From Muribaculaceae bacterium (GTDB lineage: Bacteria > Bacteroidota > Bacteroidia > Bacteroidales > Muribaculaceae): a DNA stretch of 64,000 nucleotides. Where the stretch lies: the NCBI GenBank assembly GCA_910573745.1, contig CAJSYI010000005.1:44678-108677 (forward strand), in the 5' to 3' direction. The translations under genes and the position numbers were made by a program. This document shows, in pieces, positions 34,713-42,318 of this stretch (its first letter is position 1; every line of letters begins with the position of its first letter). Below the pieces are notes generated by a model. The model did no database searches. It was not told the origin of the DNA and was given only the letters and a program-made list of their open reading frames with translations.

Positions 34713-35292
34713 AGAACTCATACCCTTTGTGCTATATTTTGAAGTCGGTTTGAGCCGCGCACATTTGGGGCTTCCGCTTGATGCAATGTTTCAACAAGCG
34801 AAGAAAACCGGCTTTGCTAACGACCCGGACGATAGCGGCGGCGCGACAATGTGCGGTGTGACAATCGGAACATTTGCGGCTTATCGCAAGTCACAAGGTC
34901 ATAAGACAACAACAGTAGCCGACCTCAAAAACATCACTTATCAAGACTGGAGAGCGATAATGAAAAAGCTCTTTTGGGATAAGTGGCAAGCTGACACTAT
35001 CGAGAATCAAGCTATCGCAAACATACTCGTTGATTGGGTATGGGCGAGCGGCAATAACGGCATCAAAATTCCGCAACGCATTCTCGGCGTTACTGCCGAT
35101 GGTATTGTGGGTGCAAAGACACTCGCCGCGCTCAAATCAGCAGAGCCGCGTAAACTATTCGAGCAGATACACGCCGCAAGGCTGAAATTTGTCGATGACA
35201 TTGTAGCTCGTAAGCCATCGCAAAAGAAATTCATTCGCGGTTGGAAACGCCGCATCAACGCAATCACTTTTAACGGACTGAAATATGATTAA
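34699..35292 (+). CDS. Endolysin, GH108 muramidase with PG-binding end
   Basis: I choose ATG 34,699 (197 residues) since the longer frame lies in the holin end. NDPDDSGGATMCGVTIG matches the GH108 active-site loop region (family motif around E-GGY/GVT); KKLFWDKWQADTIENQAIANILVDWVWASG is the family body. The end, GVTADGIVGAKTLAALK..., is the peptidoglycan-binding PG_binding_3-like half. It has no signal peptide and depends on the holin. It cleaves the glycan backbone of the cell wall. Confidence 0.9.
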   Translation: MAKIEELIPFVLYFEVGLSRAHLGLPLDAMFQQAKKTGFANDPDDSGGATMCGVTIGTFAAYRKSQGHKTTTVADLKNITYQDWRAIMKKLFWDKWQADTIENQAIANILVDWVWASGNNGIKIPQRILGVTADGIVGAKTLAALKSAEPRKLFEQIHAARLKFVDDIVARKPSQKKFIRGWKRRINAITFNGLKYD

Positions 35293-35887
35293 GAACCGAA
35301 TTTTGCCGTTCTTGCTCGCTATGCTCATCGCAGCACTCTCGGAATCGTGCGGAACAACTCGGAAAACCGCTCAAATCTCGACCGAGCAGCACATCACATC
35401 ATCACAGCACGAAGACCGTCACAGCGAGAATCAGAACAAAGAAGCCGTCAATCTCTCGCAGAATATCAACGAGATTACCAATGCCGTTATTGAGTTTACG
35501 AAAGTTGAATTTAATGACGGCACAAGCGAAACCGACACAACGCAGACTTCCGGCGATACTCCGATGCCTAAACCCAAGAATCGAGAGAGCAAGAAACCTC
35601 CCAATAGTCACAGCGGCATAAAATCAATCACGACCGGGCGAATCGACTTCAATAACAATCGAACCAAAAAAACCGATGCCGACATAACGACTGAAGATAA
35701 ATCACAGTCCGATGAAAGCATAGATGCCAAACGTGACGAAGACAACGCCACCGATACGGAATCTGAAGAAAAGCCAATACGCGGATTCATCTACTATGTA
35801 AGCACTATTACCGGCGCAATAGCCGCGTTTATCACATTGTGTTTCATTATTCGTAGGTTACGCCGCCGTCTATCTCATAAAGATTAA
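35285..35887 (+). CDS. Candidate unimolecular spanin (Rz-like)
   Basis: A 200-residue protein at the end of the lysis cassette, overlapping the endolysin stop by 8 bp. It starts with a lipoprotein signal (MIKNRILPFLLAMLIAALSES-C, Cys 22), has about 140 residues of hydrophilic, charged linker rich in Thr/Ser/Lys/Glu, and ends in a transmembrane helix (about 166-187) with a basic end (RRLRRRLSHKD). An outer-membrane lipid anchor plus an inner-membrane helix in one chain is the topology of u-spanins such as T1 gp11, which fuse the membranes in the last step of Gram-negative lysis. The role is inference from topology and position. Confidence 0.65.
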   Translation: MIKNRILPFLLAMLIAALSESCGTTRKTAQISTEQHITSSQHEDRHSENQNKEAVNLSQNINEITNAVIEFTKVEFNDGTSETDTTQTSGDTPMPKPKNRESKKPPNSHSGIKSITTGRIDFNNNRTKKTDADITTEDKSQSDESIDAKRDEDNATDTESEEKPIRGFIYYVSTITGAIAAFITLCFIIRRLRRRLSHKD

Positions 35888-35966
35888 GTGAGTTAGTTTA
35901 ATAATATATTGAATGAGAGCCACGTTGAGAAACGCGACTTATATTTGAAAACCGAAAATTATTGAC

Positions 35967-35974
35967 TACCTTTG
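35967..35974 (+). promoter_or_regulatory. Promoter of a candidate small RNA
   Basis: TACCTTTG is a -7 element, with TTG 3-6 bp ahead only. No protein gene follows before the hairpin terminator at 36,010-36,056, so the transcript would be short. Confidence 0.4.
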
Positions 35975-35980
35975 TGGTCG

Positions 35981-36056
35981 ATGATTTCTTTCAATCATCA
36001 TTTGCGTTGAAAGCTCTCCGAATCGTGTTTTAACCGGGTCGGAGAGCTTTATTTTT
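35981..36056 (+). ncRNA. Candidate small RNA at the phage right end
   Basis: Starting a few bases after the -7 element at 35,967-35,974, the sequence forms a hairpin GATGATT/AATCATC (35,980-35,986, 35,993-35,999) and then a 12-bp perfect hairpin AAAGCTCTCCGA (36,010-36,021) with TCGGAGAGCTTT (36,039-36,050) and a T-rich tail. No reading frame lies inside. The transcript would be about 75 nt. It may be an RNA regulator or only the end of a transcript. The gap 35,888-36,427 also holds another terminator and iterons, listed separately. Confidence 0.4.
36010..36056 (+). terminator. Intrinsic terminator after the lysis genes
   Basis: A perfect 12-bp stem with a 17-nt loop is followed by ATTTTTAG. 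It may end both the lysis transcript and the candidate small RNA, and it marks the right part of the phage. Confidence 0.75.
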
Positions 36057-36203
36057 AGATTTTGTTGTTATTTCGTGACTTCAACAAAATTATACCCACA
36101 TTAAATATTTGATTATAAGTTTATTATATTAGCTTTTATTACATTCTGCATCGGCAAGTAGCCTATTGGTGATAACTGGTGCCATTTGGTGTAAAATATT
36201 GAA

Positions 36204-36231
36204 AAGTCGCTCGTTATCGGGCGGCTTTTTT
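36204..36231 (+). terminator. Second terminator in the phage/element junction
   Basis: AAGTCGCTCG (36,204-36,213) pairs with CGGGCGGCTT (36,218-36,227), ten pairs with two G-U, loop TTAT, then a T-run. It lies in the gap between phage and integrative element. Confidence 0.75.
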
Positions 36232-36344
36232 CGTACCAATACTGCAATATAACCGCTTTTCACCCCTTTTTACCTGTGTTTTTGTACCCGATTTGTAGCA
36301 AATCGGTCAATCCCGTCAATGCGTGCCGCAAGGTCGTGGATGAT

Positions 36345-36371
36345 GTTTACGTAGGTTTACGTCAGTTTACG
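36345..36371 (+). repeat. Three 10-bp GTTTACG iterons
   Basis: GTTTACG starts at 36,345, 36,355 and 36,365, exactly one helical turn apart. They lie 57-83 bp ahead of the multi-HTH protein gene and are likely DNA-binding sites, for that protein, an excisionase or the integrase arm domain. Confidence 0.55.
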
Positions 36372-36427
36372 CCCATGAACACTTTTGGCGAAATAAAAGG
36401 AGAAATAAACACTAACACAGAATAAAA

Positions 36428-37327
36428 ATGAGTAGCAACATTGAAATCAAAAAGAAATGCCATTGGTGTGGAGCTGAGTTCATCGCTCGTAAGACAACAA
36501 CGGAGTATTGCAGCCACCGATGCTCGGGACTCGCATACAAGGAACGGAAGCGTCAGGAGAAACTGGATTCATACCAACGAGAATATGAATACCAGCAATC
36601 AGGACAGAAAGAGGTTGCCAAACAGGAATTCCTGACACCGACACAAGCAGCGACCTTATTAGGCGTATGCCATGTCACTATCTACAACTATATTAACCGT
36701 GGTGTGATTAAGGTTTGGAAGCTGAAACGCAAAACGCTCATCCGTCGAGCCGATGTTGATGAGCTGTTCTCTGTCCTTGACATTCAAAGTACACAAATAA
36801 AAAATCCATCAGCTCCAATTACAGAGTTCTACACATCGAAGGAGGTGCAGGAAAAATTCGGGGTGTCAAACTCCGGGATGTATAAGATTGCTGAGCGTGA
36901 GGGTTGGCCTAAGACTCAGAGCCGAGGAAAGACGCTTTGGAGCCGCAGCCATGTTGACCGCTACTTTGCAAATCAGCAACCGAAAGAGAAAATCAACGAG
37001 TGGTATACCGTGGCTGATATTCAAGCCGCCTATGGCATGACCTTATCAGCAATCTATACTCTCGTGTCAAAGGAGGGTATTCCTAAGAAAAAGCAGGGCA
37101 ACTATGTGATGTATTCCAAGTATCATTTCGATCTGGCAAAGGGTATAGCCGCGCCAAAGGGCCCCGAATATTACACCTATCCCGAGGCGATGGAGAAGTA
37201 TGGACTGACCCGTGACCAGCTCCACCACTATCTGAAATACCACAACATCACTCGTGTGAAGAAAGGAAAATACACTCTCATACTCTGCTCTGAACTTGAT
37301 TCTCTCCTCGGTTCTCCGGAGATTTAA
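36428..37327 (+). CDS. Zinc-ribbon protein with four tandem HTH domains
   Basis: A 299-residue DNA-binding protein. Residues 11-32 form a zinc site (CHWC...YCSHRC). Then four copies of a winged-helix MerR/excisionase-like HTH follow: 68-114 (FLTPTQAATLLGV...), 134-180 (FYTSKEVQEKFGV...), 192-238 (WYTVADIQAAYGM...), 248-294 (YYTYPEAMEKYGL...). The repeats are about 57 residues apart. It precedes the integrase gene and follows 10-bp iterons, so it may be the directionality factor or a regulator that binds arrays. A GGAGA operator array begins within its last codons. Such a four-HTH layout is not one that I recognise from a named family. Confidence 0.8.
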   Translation: MSSNIEIKKKCHWCGAEFIARKTTTEYCSHRCSGLAYKERKRQEKLDSYQREYEYQQSGQKEVAKQEFLTPTQAATLLGVCHVTIYNYINRGVIKVWKLKRKTLIRRADVDELFSVLDIQSTQIKNPSAPITEFYTSKEVQEKFGVSNSGMYKIAEREGWPKTQSRGKTLWSRSHVDRYFANQQPKEKINEWYTVADIQAAYGMTLSAIYTLVSKEGIPKKKQGNYVMYSKYHFDLAKGIAAPKGPEYYTYPEAMEKYGLTRDQLHHYLKYHNITRVKKGKYTLILCSELDSLLGSPEI

Positions 37328-37404
37328 TCTCCAGAGAGACCTTGGAGAAGCCTTGGGACTGCTGGAGAACTCATTGTTCTCTCATGCTTCTCCCGCTACT
37401 TTTG
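37313..37404 (+). promoter_or_regulatory. Integrase promoter with GGAGA boxes
   Basis: TTG (37,374-37,376), 20 bp, then TACTTTTG (37,397-37,404) is a good Bacteroidales promoter 36 bp before the integrase start. Upstream lie a TCTCCGGAGA palindrome (37,313-37,322), and TTGGAGA (37,342), TTGGGAC (37,353) and CTGGAGA (37,362), about 10-11 bp apart. The same CTCATTGTTCTCT and GGAGA design recurs before 40,482. Confidence 0.65.
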
Positions 37405-37439
37405 TATCTGATTTTCAAACCCTCAAACCCCATAAAGCA

Positions 37440-38552
37440 ATGACAAACACCTGCACCAAAGTGTTCCTCCGTCGTCGCCCGTATGCCGGAGGTAAGGTAT
37501 CGCTCTATCTCGATTATTATCCCGCGATACGCAATCCCCACACAAACAAGATGACCCGCCGCGAAACTCTCGGCATAGTCATCTTTGCCGAACCGGCCAA
37601 CGAGATGCAACGCCGTTTCAATCAGGAAATGGAGGAGAAAGCCGAGGCCATCCGTTGCATCCGTTATCAGAGCCTCGTAAACGAACAGTTCGGATTCCTT
37701 GACAAGACTAAACAGAAGATGGACTTTCTTGCCTACTTCGAGAAGAAGGCGAAAAGCAAATATGACAAATGGATGAGCGTCTATCTCCATTTCAAAAAAT
37801 TCTGCGGTGGCCGATGTACATTCGGCGATATTACTACGGAACTGTGCGAAGAATTCCGGGAGTATCTTCTCTATGCACATAATCTGCGCCACCCTAACAA
37901 AAAGATACCGTTATCCAACAACTCTGCTTCAGGCTATTGGTCAACATTCCGCTGTCTGCTGAAAATGGCATATAAGGAAAAATATATCACTGAGAACGTC
38001 AACGACTTTCTTGAAGGCATCAAATGGCAGGAGGTAAAGAAGGAGTATCTGACGCTCGACGAGATGAAAATCCTTGATGCTACCGAGTGTGAGGTGCCTA
38101 TCCTCAAACAAGCATCTATGTTCGGGCTGTTTACCGGACTACGACTTAGCGACCTATTGCAGCTCCGATGGGATAATATTGAGCGAAGCCCGGACGGTGG
38201 CCACTGCATACGCCTATGTACCGAGAAAACCGAGACAGAAGCGACATTACCGATAAGTGAAGAGGCTCTGAAATATTGCGGTGAACGTGGTGAAGGACTT
38301 GTCTTCAAAGGCTTCCGCCGCTCAATGGCACAACAGCCATTCAAGAAATGGGTGAAGGCCGCAGGCATCGAGAAAAAACTCTCGTTCCACTGTCTTCGCC
38401 ATTCGTTTGCTACGCTCCTTATCTCGCTGGGTATCGACGTATATGTAGTATCAAAGATGCTGACCCACCGCAGTGTCCGAACCACGCAGATTTACGCAGA
38501 TGTCGTAAGCGAGAAAAAACGCGAGGCATCCAACGCCATCACTCTGAAATAA
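37440..38552 (+). CDS. int: Tyrosine site-specific integrase
   Basis: I start at ATG 37,440 (370 residues); the extended frame overlaps the upstream gene. The catalytic set is intact: R235 (GLFTGLRLSDLL), H317-x-x-R320 (FHCLRHSF), H343 (LTHRSV) and Y352 (TQIYADV). The N-terminal half has the arm/SAM-like domain (FGDITTELCEEFREYLLYAHNL). The length is normal for Bacteroides integrases of NBU/CTn-type elements. It inserts and excises the element by recombining attP with attB. The att core was not found by eye. Confidence 0.95.
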   Translation: MTNTCTKVFLRRRPYAGGKVSLYLDYYPAIRNPHTNKMTRRETLGIVIFAEPANEMQRRFNQEMEEKAEAIRCIRYQSLVNEQFGFLDKTKQKMDFLAYFEKKAKSKYDKWMSVYLHFKKFCGGRCTFGDITTELCEEFREYLLYAHNLRHPNKKIPLSNNSASGYWSTFRCLLKMAYKEKYITENVNDFLEGIKWQEVKKEYLTLDEMKILDATECEVPILKQASMFGLFTGLRLSDLLQLRWDNIERSPDGGHCIRLCTEKTETEATLPISEEALKYCGERGEGLVFKGFRRSMAQQPFKKWVKAAGIEKKLSFHCLRHSFATLLISLGIDVYVVSKMLTHRSVRTTQIYADVVSEKKREASNAITLK

Positions 38553-38559
38553 TAATAAT

Positions 38560-38601
38560 ATAGACCGGGATGATTGCCTTGTCAGCATTGTCTCGGTCTA
38601 T
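38560..38601. terminator. Convergent terminator, integrase and RHH gene
   Basis: ATAGACCGGGA (38,560-38,570) pairs with TCTCGGTCTAT (38,591-38,601), eleven pairs with one G-U, in the gap between genes that point at each other. No strong T-run follows on either strand. Confidence 0.55.
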
Positions 38602-38623
38602 AATTATATTGCTATTATAGTGT

Positions 38624-38878
38624 CTAATCGATTGACTTAAACATAGCCTCTACAGATGATGTATCAATGGGAGGTTTAGTCCTCAATTTTCCACTAATAG
38701 CTTCCTCAAGAGCGGCCTTTGTTATCTCATTAGACTCATTATAAGCAGCTTCAAACAATATGCTCTCAACCAAATTGTCAAGGCTACAATGCTCTTGTTT
38801 AGCCATATCTTTAAGACGTTCTATGAGATCTACTCTCAGAGAGAACGTAATTATTTTCTTTTGAGCTGATGTCGCCAT
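38624..38878 (-). CDS. Ribbon-helix-helix regulator/antitoxin-like protein
   Basis: I start at ATG 38,878 (84 residues); the longer frame lies over the promoter. QKKIITFSLRVDLIERLKDMAKQEHCSLDNLVESILFEAAY (in parts) is a typical RHH: a strand, a helix, a turn and a helix. The C-terminal part is acidic (AALEEAISG...EAMFKSID), as in antitoxins that bind a toxin. No toxin gene is directly adjacent. It is in opposite orientation to the integrase and may regulate the element. Confidence 0.65.
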   Translation of the reverse strand: MATSAQKKIITFSLRVDLIERLKDMAKQEHCSLDNLVESILFEAAYNESNEITKAALEEAISGKLRTKPPIDTSSVEAMFKSID

Positions 38879-38895
38879 TATGTTATTTTTGAGTG

Positions 38896-38903
38896 CAAAG
38901 GTA
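38896..38903 (-). promoter_or_regulatory. -7 element of the RHH gene
   Basis: On the reverse strand this reads TACCTTTG, 17 bp before the ATG at 38,878. Confidence 0.5.
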
Positions 38904-39040
38904 CAACGAATCAAGCATATCTCCAACCAACAATGCTGATTCAATTTTCGGAGAATGAACAATCGAAAGTGTTACCGTGTTTTAACCTTGTTTGCATAAC
39001 TCATCATTTTTTAAGGCTATACAATTAAACAATTACGCGA

Positions 39041-40294
39041 ATGAAAGACCTATTCAAAGGCCATCATCCATGGTTGCTTGTGTTGGTGATTGCTGTTGAT
39101 ATTTTTTCAGCACTGACCATCCGCCACTCTATTTTATCAAAAGGAGAATCAGAGTTCAATGCTAACGTTTTCTTTTTAATTGTCATTGTCGCCGGACTTG
39201 CACTATATGCTTTGCTCGTCGAATTTCTTTCAGGCAAAGATATGCCGCTAATCGGCGAAACAGAAGAAAAGGAAGCGAAGATTGTACAGCAGATTCCTGT
39301 ATCGCAACCGGTTATTGACATCAATTCATCCACTCCACAGTCCAAAGAAAGGCCCTTATCTCGTGGCGATTTTGAGGATATGATGCTTAATGTTGTAACT
39401 AAATTGCGGCAAGAAACGGCAATCCCGCCGGAAGCATCATTAAAGAAACATGATGAGACCGGAGTCGTATCCTTCAACATAAATGACATGAAGGAATCAG
39501 CCGCATCTCTGGTACAGTCGCAGGAAGACACCAAATATCGGTTTGCCTGCGAATACACCGCCGAGAAACTAGGTCCATATGTCAAACCTTGTGATTTGGA
39601 AAAGCTGTTTTTCCGTTTGGGATTGTTTCAAAGAGCATCGTCTCCAAACTGGGATTCACGTACTCCGGAGGAAATCGAGGCTAATATACCGGCTGCAAGA
39701 ATCGAGGTCGCATCACCGATAGAGAAGTGGGCATTATTGCATTTTGGCTGGAACATGGGAAGACTATTTGGCAAACCTAATAATTTTATTAACCATTTTC
39801 TAAAGACCACGTTCCATTACCACCTTGATGGTCTTTCAGATAATCAACTACCAAAGAAGCTCAAGCAAAATCCTCTTCAAGGCGTAATCAAAATTGAGGA
39901 ACGTTTTGACAAAGGTCTAACGATAGCGGATTATAATATCGAGGAGGATACAACCACTTCCGCAAATACAGAAGCATCAAATATTGAGCCTGCCACTGAA
40001 AAGGTCGTTAAGGAAACAATCCCTAAAACGGCTGCTCCCATATATTATAAACCCGATCCACCAATCTCTACCGAAGAAAAATCGAAAATTGCCGAATCAG
40101 AGGAAGCCCAAGAACCAGCAGATGAAGAACGCGACGATTACGATAATCTTAACGACTACGATGAGGATAGAGATATGGATAATGACAACGATGAGCCTAT
40201 GAATGACGAAGAGTGGGCAGAGTTCGTTCAACGCTCTATGGAACGTGGTAAGGATTCGAGAAGTCTCGACTGTGGCGACCTTATTGCCGGATAA
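39041..40294 (+). CDS. Membrane protein with acidic C-terminus, unknown
   Basis: A 417-residue protein with two hydrophobic helices near the N-terminus (about 11-28, 44-64) and a long soluble region. Residues 160-275 look like a folded domain: YRFACEYTAEKLGPYVKPCDLEKLFFRLGLFQ and IEKWALLHFGWNMGRLFGKPNNFINHFLK. The last 80 residues are strongly acidic (DDYDNLNDYDEDRDMDNDND region). I recognise no family. It lies in the element between RHH and HTH genes and shares the element's GC content. It could serve in plasmid-like maintenance or in defence of the element. Confidence 0.6.
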   Translation: MKDLFKGHHPWLLVLVIAVDIFSALTIRHSILSKGESEFNANVFFLIVIVAGLALYALLVEFLSGKDMPLIGETEEKEAKIVQQIPVSQPVIDINSSTPQSKERPLSRGDFEDMMLNVVTKLRQETAIPPEASLKKHDETGVVSFNINDMKESAASLVQSQEDTKYRFACEYTAEKLGPYVKPCDLEKLFFRLGLFQRASSPNWDSRTPEEIEANIPAARIEVASPIEKWALLHFGWNMGRLFGKPNNFINHFLKTTFHYHLDGLSDNQLPKKLKQNPLQGVIKIEERFDKGLTIADYNIEEDTTTSANTEASNIEPATEKVVKETIPKTAAPIYYKPDPPISTEEKSKIAESEEAQEPADEERDDYDNLNDYDEDRDMDNDNDEPMNDEEWAEFVQRSMERGKDSRSLDCGDLIAG

Positions 40295-40302
40295 AACTTC
40301 AA

Positions 40303-40416
40303 TCTCCTATTGGAGAATCATATATCTCCAGTAGGAGAGGCTTTGGAGACGTTTTGGAGAACGTTTTGAGAGGGATTAGACCTCATTGTTCTCTGTTTTT
40401 TCTCCTTATACATTTG
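40303..40416 (+). promoter_or_regulatory. Promoter with GGAGA boxes before the HTH gene
   Basis: TTG (40,386-40,388), 20 bp, TACATTTG (40,409-40,416). Upstream are TCTCC-TAT-TGGAGA, TCTCC-AGTA-GGAGA, and direct repeats TTTGGAGA (40,342), TTTTGGAGA (40,352) and TTTTGAGAG (40,364) at 10-12 bp steps. The sequence before TTG matches that of the integrase promoter (CTCATTGTTCTCT). Confidence 0.65.
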
Positions 40417-40481
40417 CAACCGAAATCTTAGCCCGGACGTGCCGCGTTGGCATGACGGTTTCCTAAGGTTTCGGTTGCATC

Positions 40482-40865
40482 ATGTTCACAACACCCGTGA
40501 CTTTCGACAGACTGCCCGAAGCGGTTGTCTATCTCATCGAGCGAGTCTCAGCCTTGCAAGATGAGCTACGGGAGCTGCGCAACGCGCTTGCTCCACCATC
40601 AAAAGACAGTTCTCCTTTCATCACCACAAAGGAGGCCTGTCAACTACTCGGAGAGTCCAAGAACACTCTCTATGAAAAGGCTCGCGCCGGAATCATACCG
40701 GCATACAAGAATCCCGGCGGCAAGTCGTGGAGGTTCATTAAGAGCGAGCTTCTCGAATACATGGCATCCGGCAAGCCCAAATCTCAGCAGGAGAAGTATG
40801 ATGAAATGGTTGCCGAGATGAACAAAGGTCTGCGCCCAGGCGGACGAAACTGTTTGAGCCGTTAG
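40482..40865 (+). CDS. Excisionase-like HTH protein
   Basis: A 127-residue protein with a coiled N-terminus (YLIERVSALQDELRELRNAL) and a MerR/excisionase-type HTH (ITTKEACQLLGESKNTLYEKARAGIIPAYKNPGGKSWRFIKSELLEYM, in parts). Elements of this type carry one such gene before their DUF3987 gene. It may act with the integrase in excision or as a regulator of mobilization genes. It lies 3 bp ahead of the DUF3987 gene. Confidence 0.8.
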   Translation: MFTTPVTFDRLPEAVVYLIERVSALQDELRELRNALAPPSKDSSPFITTKEACQLLGESKNTLYEKARAGIIPAYKNPGGKSWRFIKSELLEYMASGKPKSQQEKYDEMVAEMNKGLRPGGRNCLSR

Positions 40866-40868
40866 CCT

Positions 40869-42236
40869 ATGAGCGATAAGATTACTCCTCAGCTCGTGCT
40901 CGACAAGGCCATTGACCATTGCACCGCAATCACAGGCGGCGGTTTTCCCATTAGCCTCTATCCCTCCAAAATACAACGTATCATCAGGGAGGTGAACGAC
41001 TGCTATGGATTTCCAGTCGATTATGTTGCGGCGGCTATGCTGGTGGCAGTGTCGGTAGCGATAGGCAACACGCATCTTGCGCGAATGAAAGAGGGCTGGG
41101 ACGAGAGTGCTATCTTGTATATGGCACTCATCGGAAGACCCGGTGCCAACAAGAGCCATCCGCTGAGTTTTGCAATGCGTCCGTTTGTGGAGCATGACTA
41201 CGAGCAGAACCGGATTTACGAGAAACAGTATCTGGAATATCAGGATCAACTTGACATGAGCCGGAAGGAACGTGCAGAAAAAGGTATTGAGGTCTGCCCC
41301 CGTGAACCTGTCCGCCATCGTTTTCTTGTGTCTGATATTACCCCGGAAGGTCTGAGTCTCGTCCATTCGCAGAATCGCCGTGGTCTATGTCTCTTGTCAG
41401 ATGAACTCTCGGCATGGGTCAAGAACTTCAACCGTTACAATAACGGCTCAGAGGAACAATTCTGGCTGTCGGTGTTCAGCGCCAAGCCTACCATGTCCGA
41501 CCGCAAAAGCTCGCGCAGCTCAATCTTCATCAAGCGTCCGTTTGTATCCGTTATCGGCACGATGCAAAAACGCATTCTTTCCGAACTCGCCAAAGGTGAA
41601 CGCTCTGCCAACGGTTTCATTGACCGCATTCTGTTTGTTCTGCTCCGCCACGAAACTTCTACCCGGTGGTCGATGAAGCAACCGACATTCGATGTGGCCG
41701 CTGAATGGCAGCGCATTTTATCGAGGCTCATGGAATTGCAATGTACCGTTGATGAAAACAACGACATTGTGCCGGTAAGCATACCGTTTACCGAGGAAGC
41801 TATGGTGCGTCTGTTCAAGTGGCAACATGAGCTGTCGGACATCTGCGACCGTGAGCCCAACGAGACCATTGTCGGCATCTACTGCAAGCTACAAATCTAT
41901 GCCATACGTTTCTGTCTGATTATTCAGATGGCACGCTGGGCGTGCAATGATGCCGGAAAGGATATGATTGACCTCATATCGGTAGAACGTGCCATTTCTC
42001 TTGCCGAGTATTTCAAGGAATCAGCCGTAAAGGTACAGACAATTCTAAAAGAGTTGTCGCTCACTGCCCAGCAGTTGGCCATCGTCACCGCATTGCCCCA
42101 AGAATTTGAGACAGGGGGAGGTATCGCCGTGGCAATGGAGAACGGTATGGCAGAGCGCACCTTTATGGAATTTTTGAAGAATAACCTCGGAAAATTGTTT
42201 CAAAAGTCCTCGCATGGCAAATACATCAAACTTTGA
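40869..42236 (+). CDS. DUF3987 helicase-like protein
   Basis: A 455-residue protein typical of Bacteroidetes mobilizable elements. GRPGANKSHPLSFAMRPF (about 97-114) is a Walker A-like loop, and VSDITPEGLSLVHSQNRRGLCLLSDELSAWV holds the Walker B-like SDE. A region FVSVIGTMQKRILSELAKGERSANGFIDRILF follows. DUF3987 proteins are thought to be replication or mobilization helicases. It lies beside a Toprim/primase-like gene, which supports a role in element replication. Confidence 0.85.
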   Translation: MSDKITPQLVLDKAIDHCTAITGGGFPISLYPSKIQRIIREVNDCYGFPVDYVAAAMLVAVSVAIGNTHLARMKEGWDESAILYMALIGRPGANKSHPLSFAMRPFVEHDYEQNRIYEKQYLEYQDQLDMSRKERAEKGIEVCPREPVRHRFLVSDITPEGLSLVHSQNRRGLCLLSDELSAWVKNFNRYNNGSEEQFWLSVFSAKPTMSDRKSSRSSIFIKRPFVSVIGTMQKRILSELAKGERSANGFIDRILFVLLRHETSTRWSMKQPTFDVAAEWQRILSRLMELQCTVDENNDIVPVSIPFTEEAMVRLFKWQHELSDICDREPNETIVGIYCKLQIYAIRFCLIIQMARWACNDAGKDMIDLISVERAISLAEYFKESAVKVQTILKELSLTAQQLAIVTALPQEFETGGGIAVAMENGMAERTFMEFLKNNLGKLFQKSSHGKYIKL

Positions 42237-42318
42237 CCCATGCAATATCCGCAGTTTCAGCAGTTTCAATCGCCAAACTGCGGAAACTGCAAGAACCGCA
42301 CCATCTTAATCCCATAAT

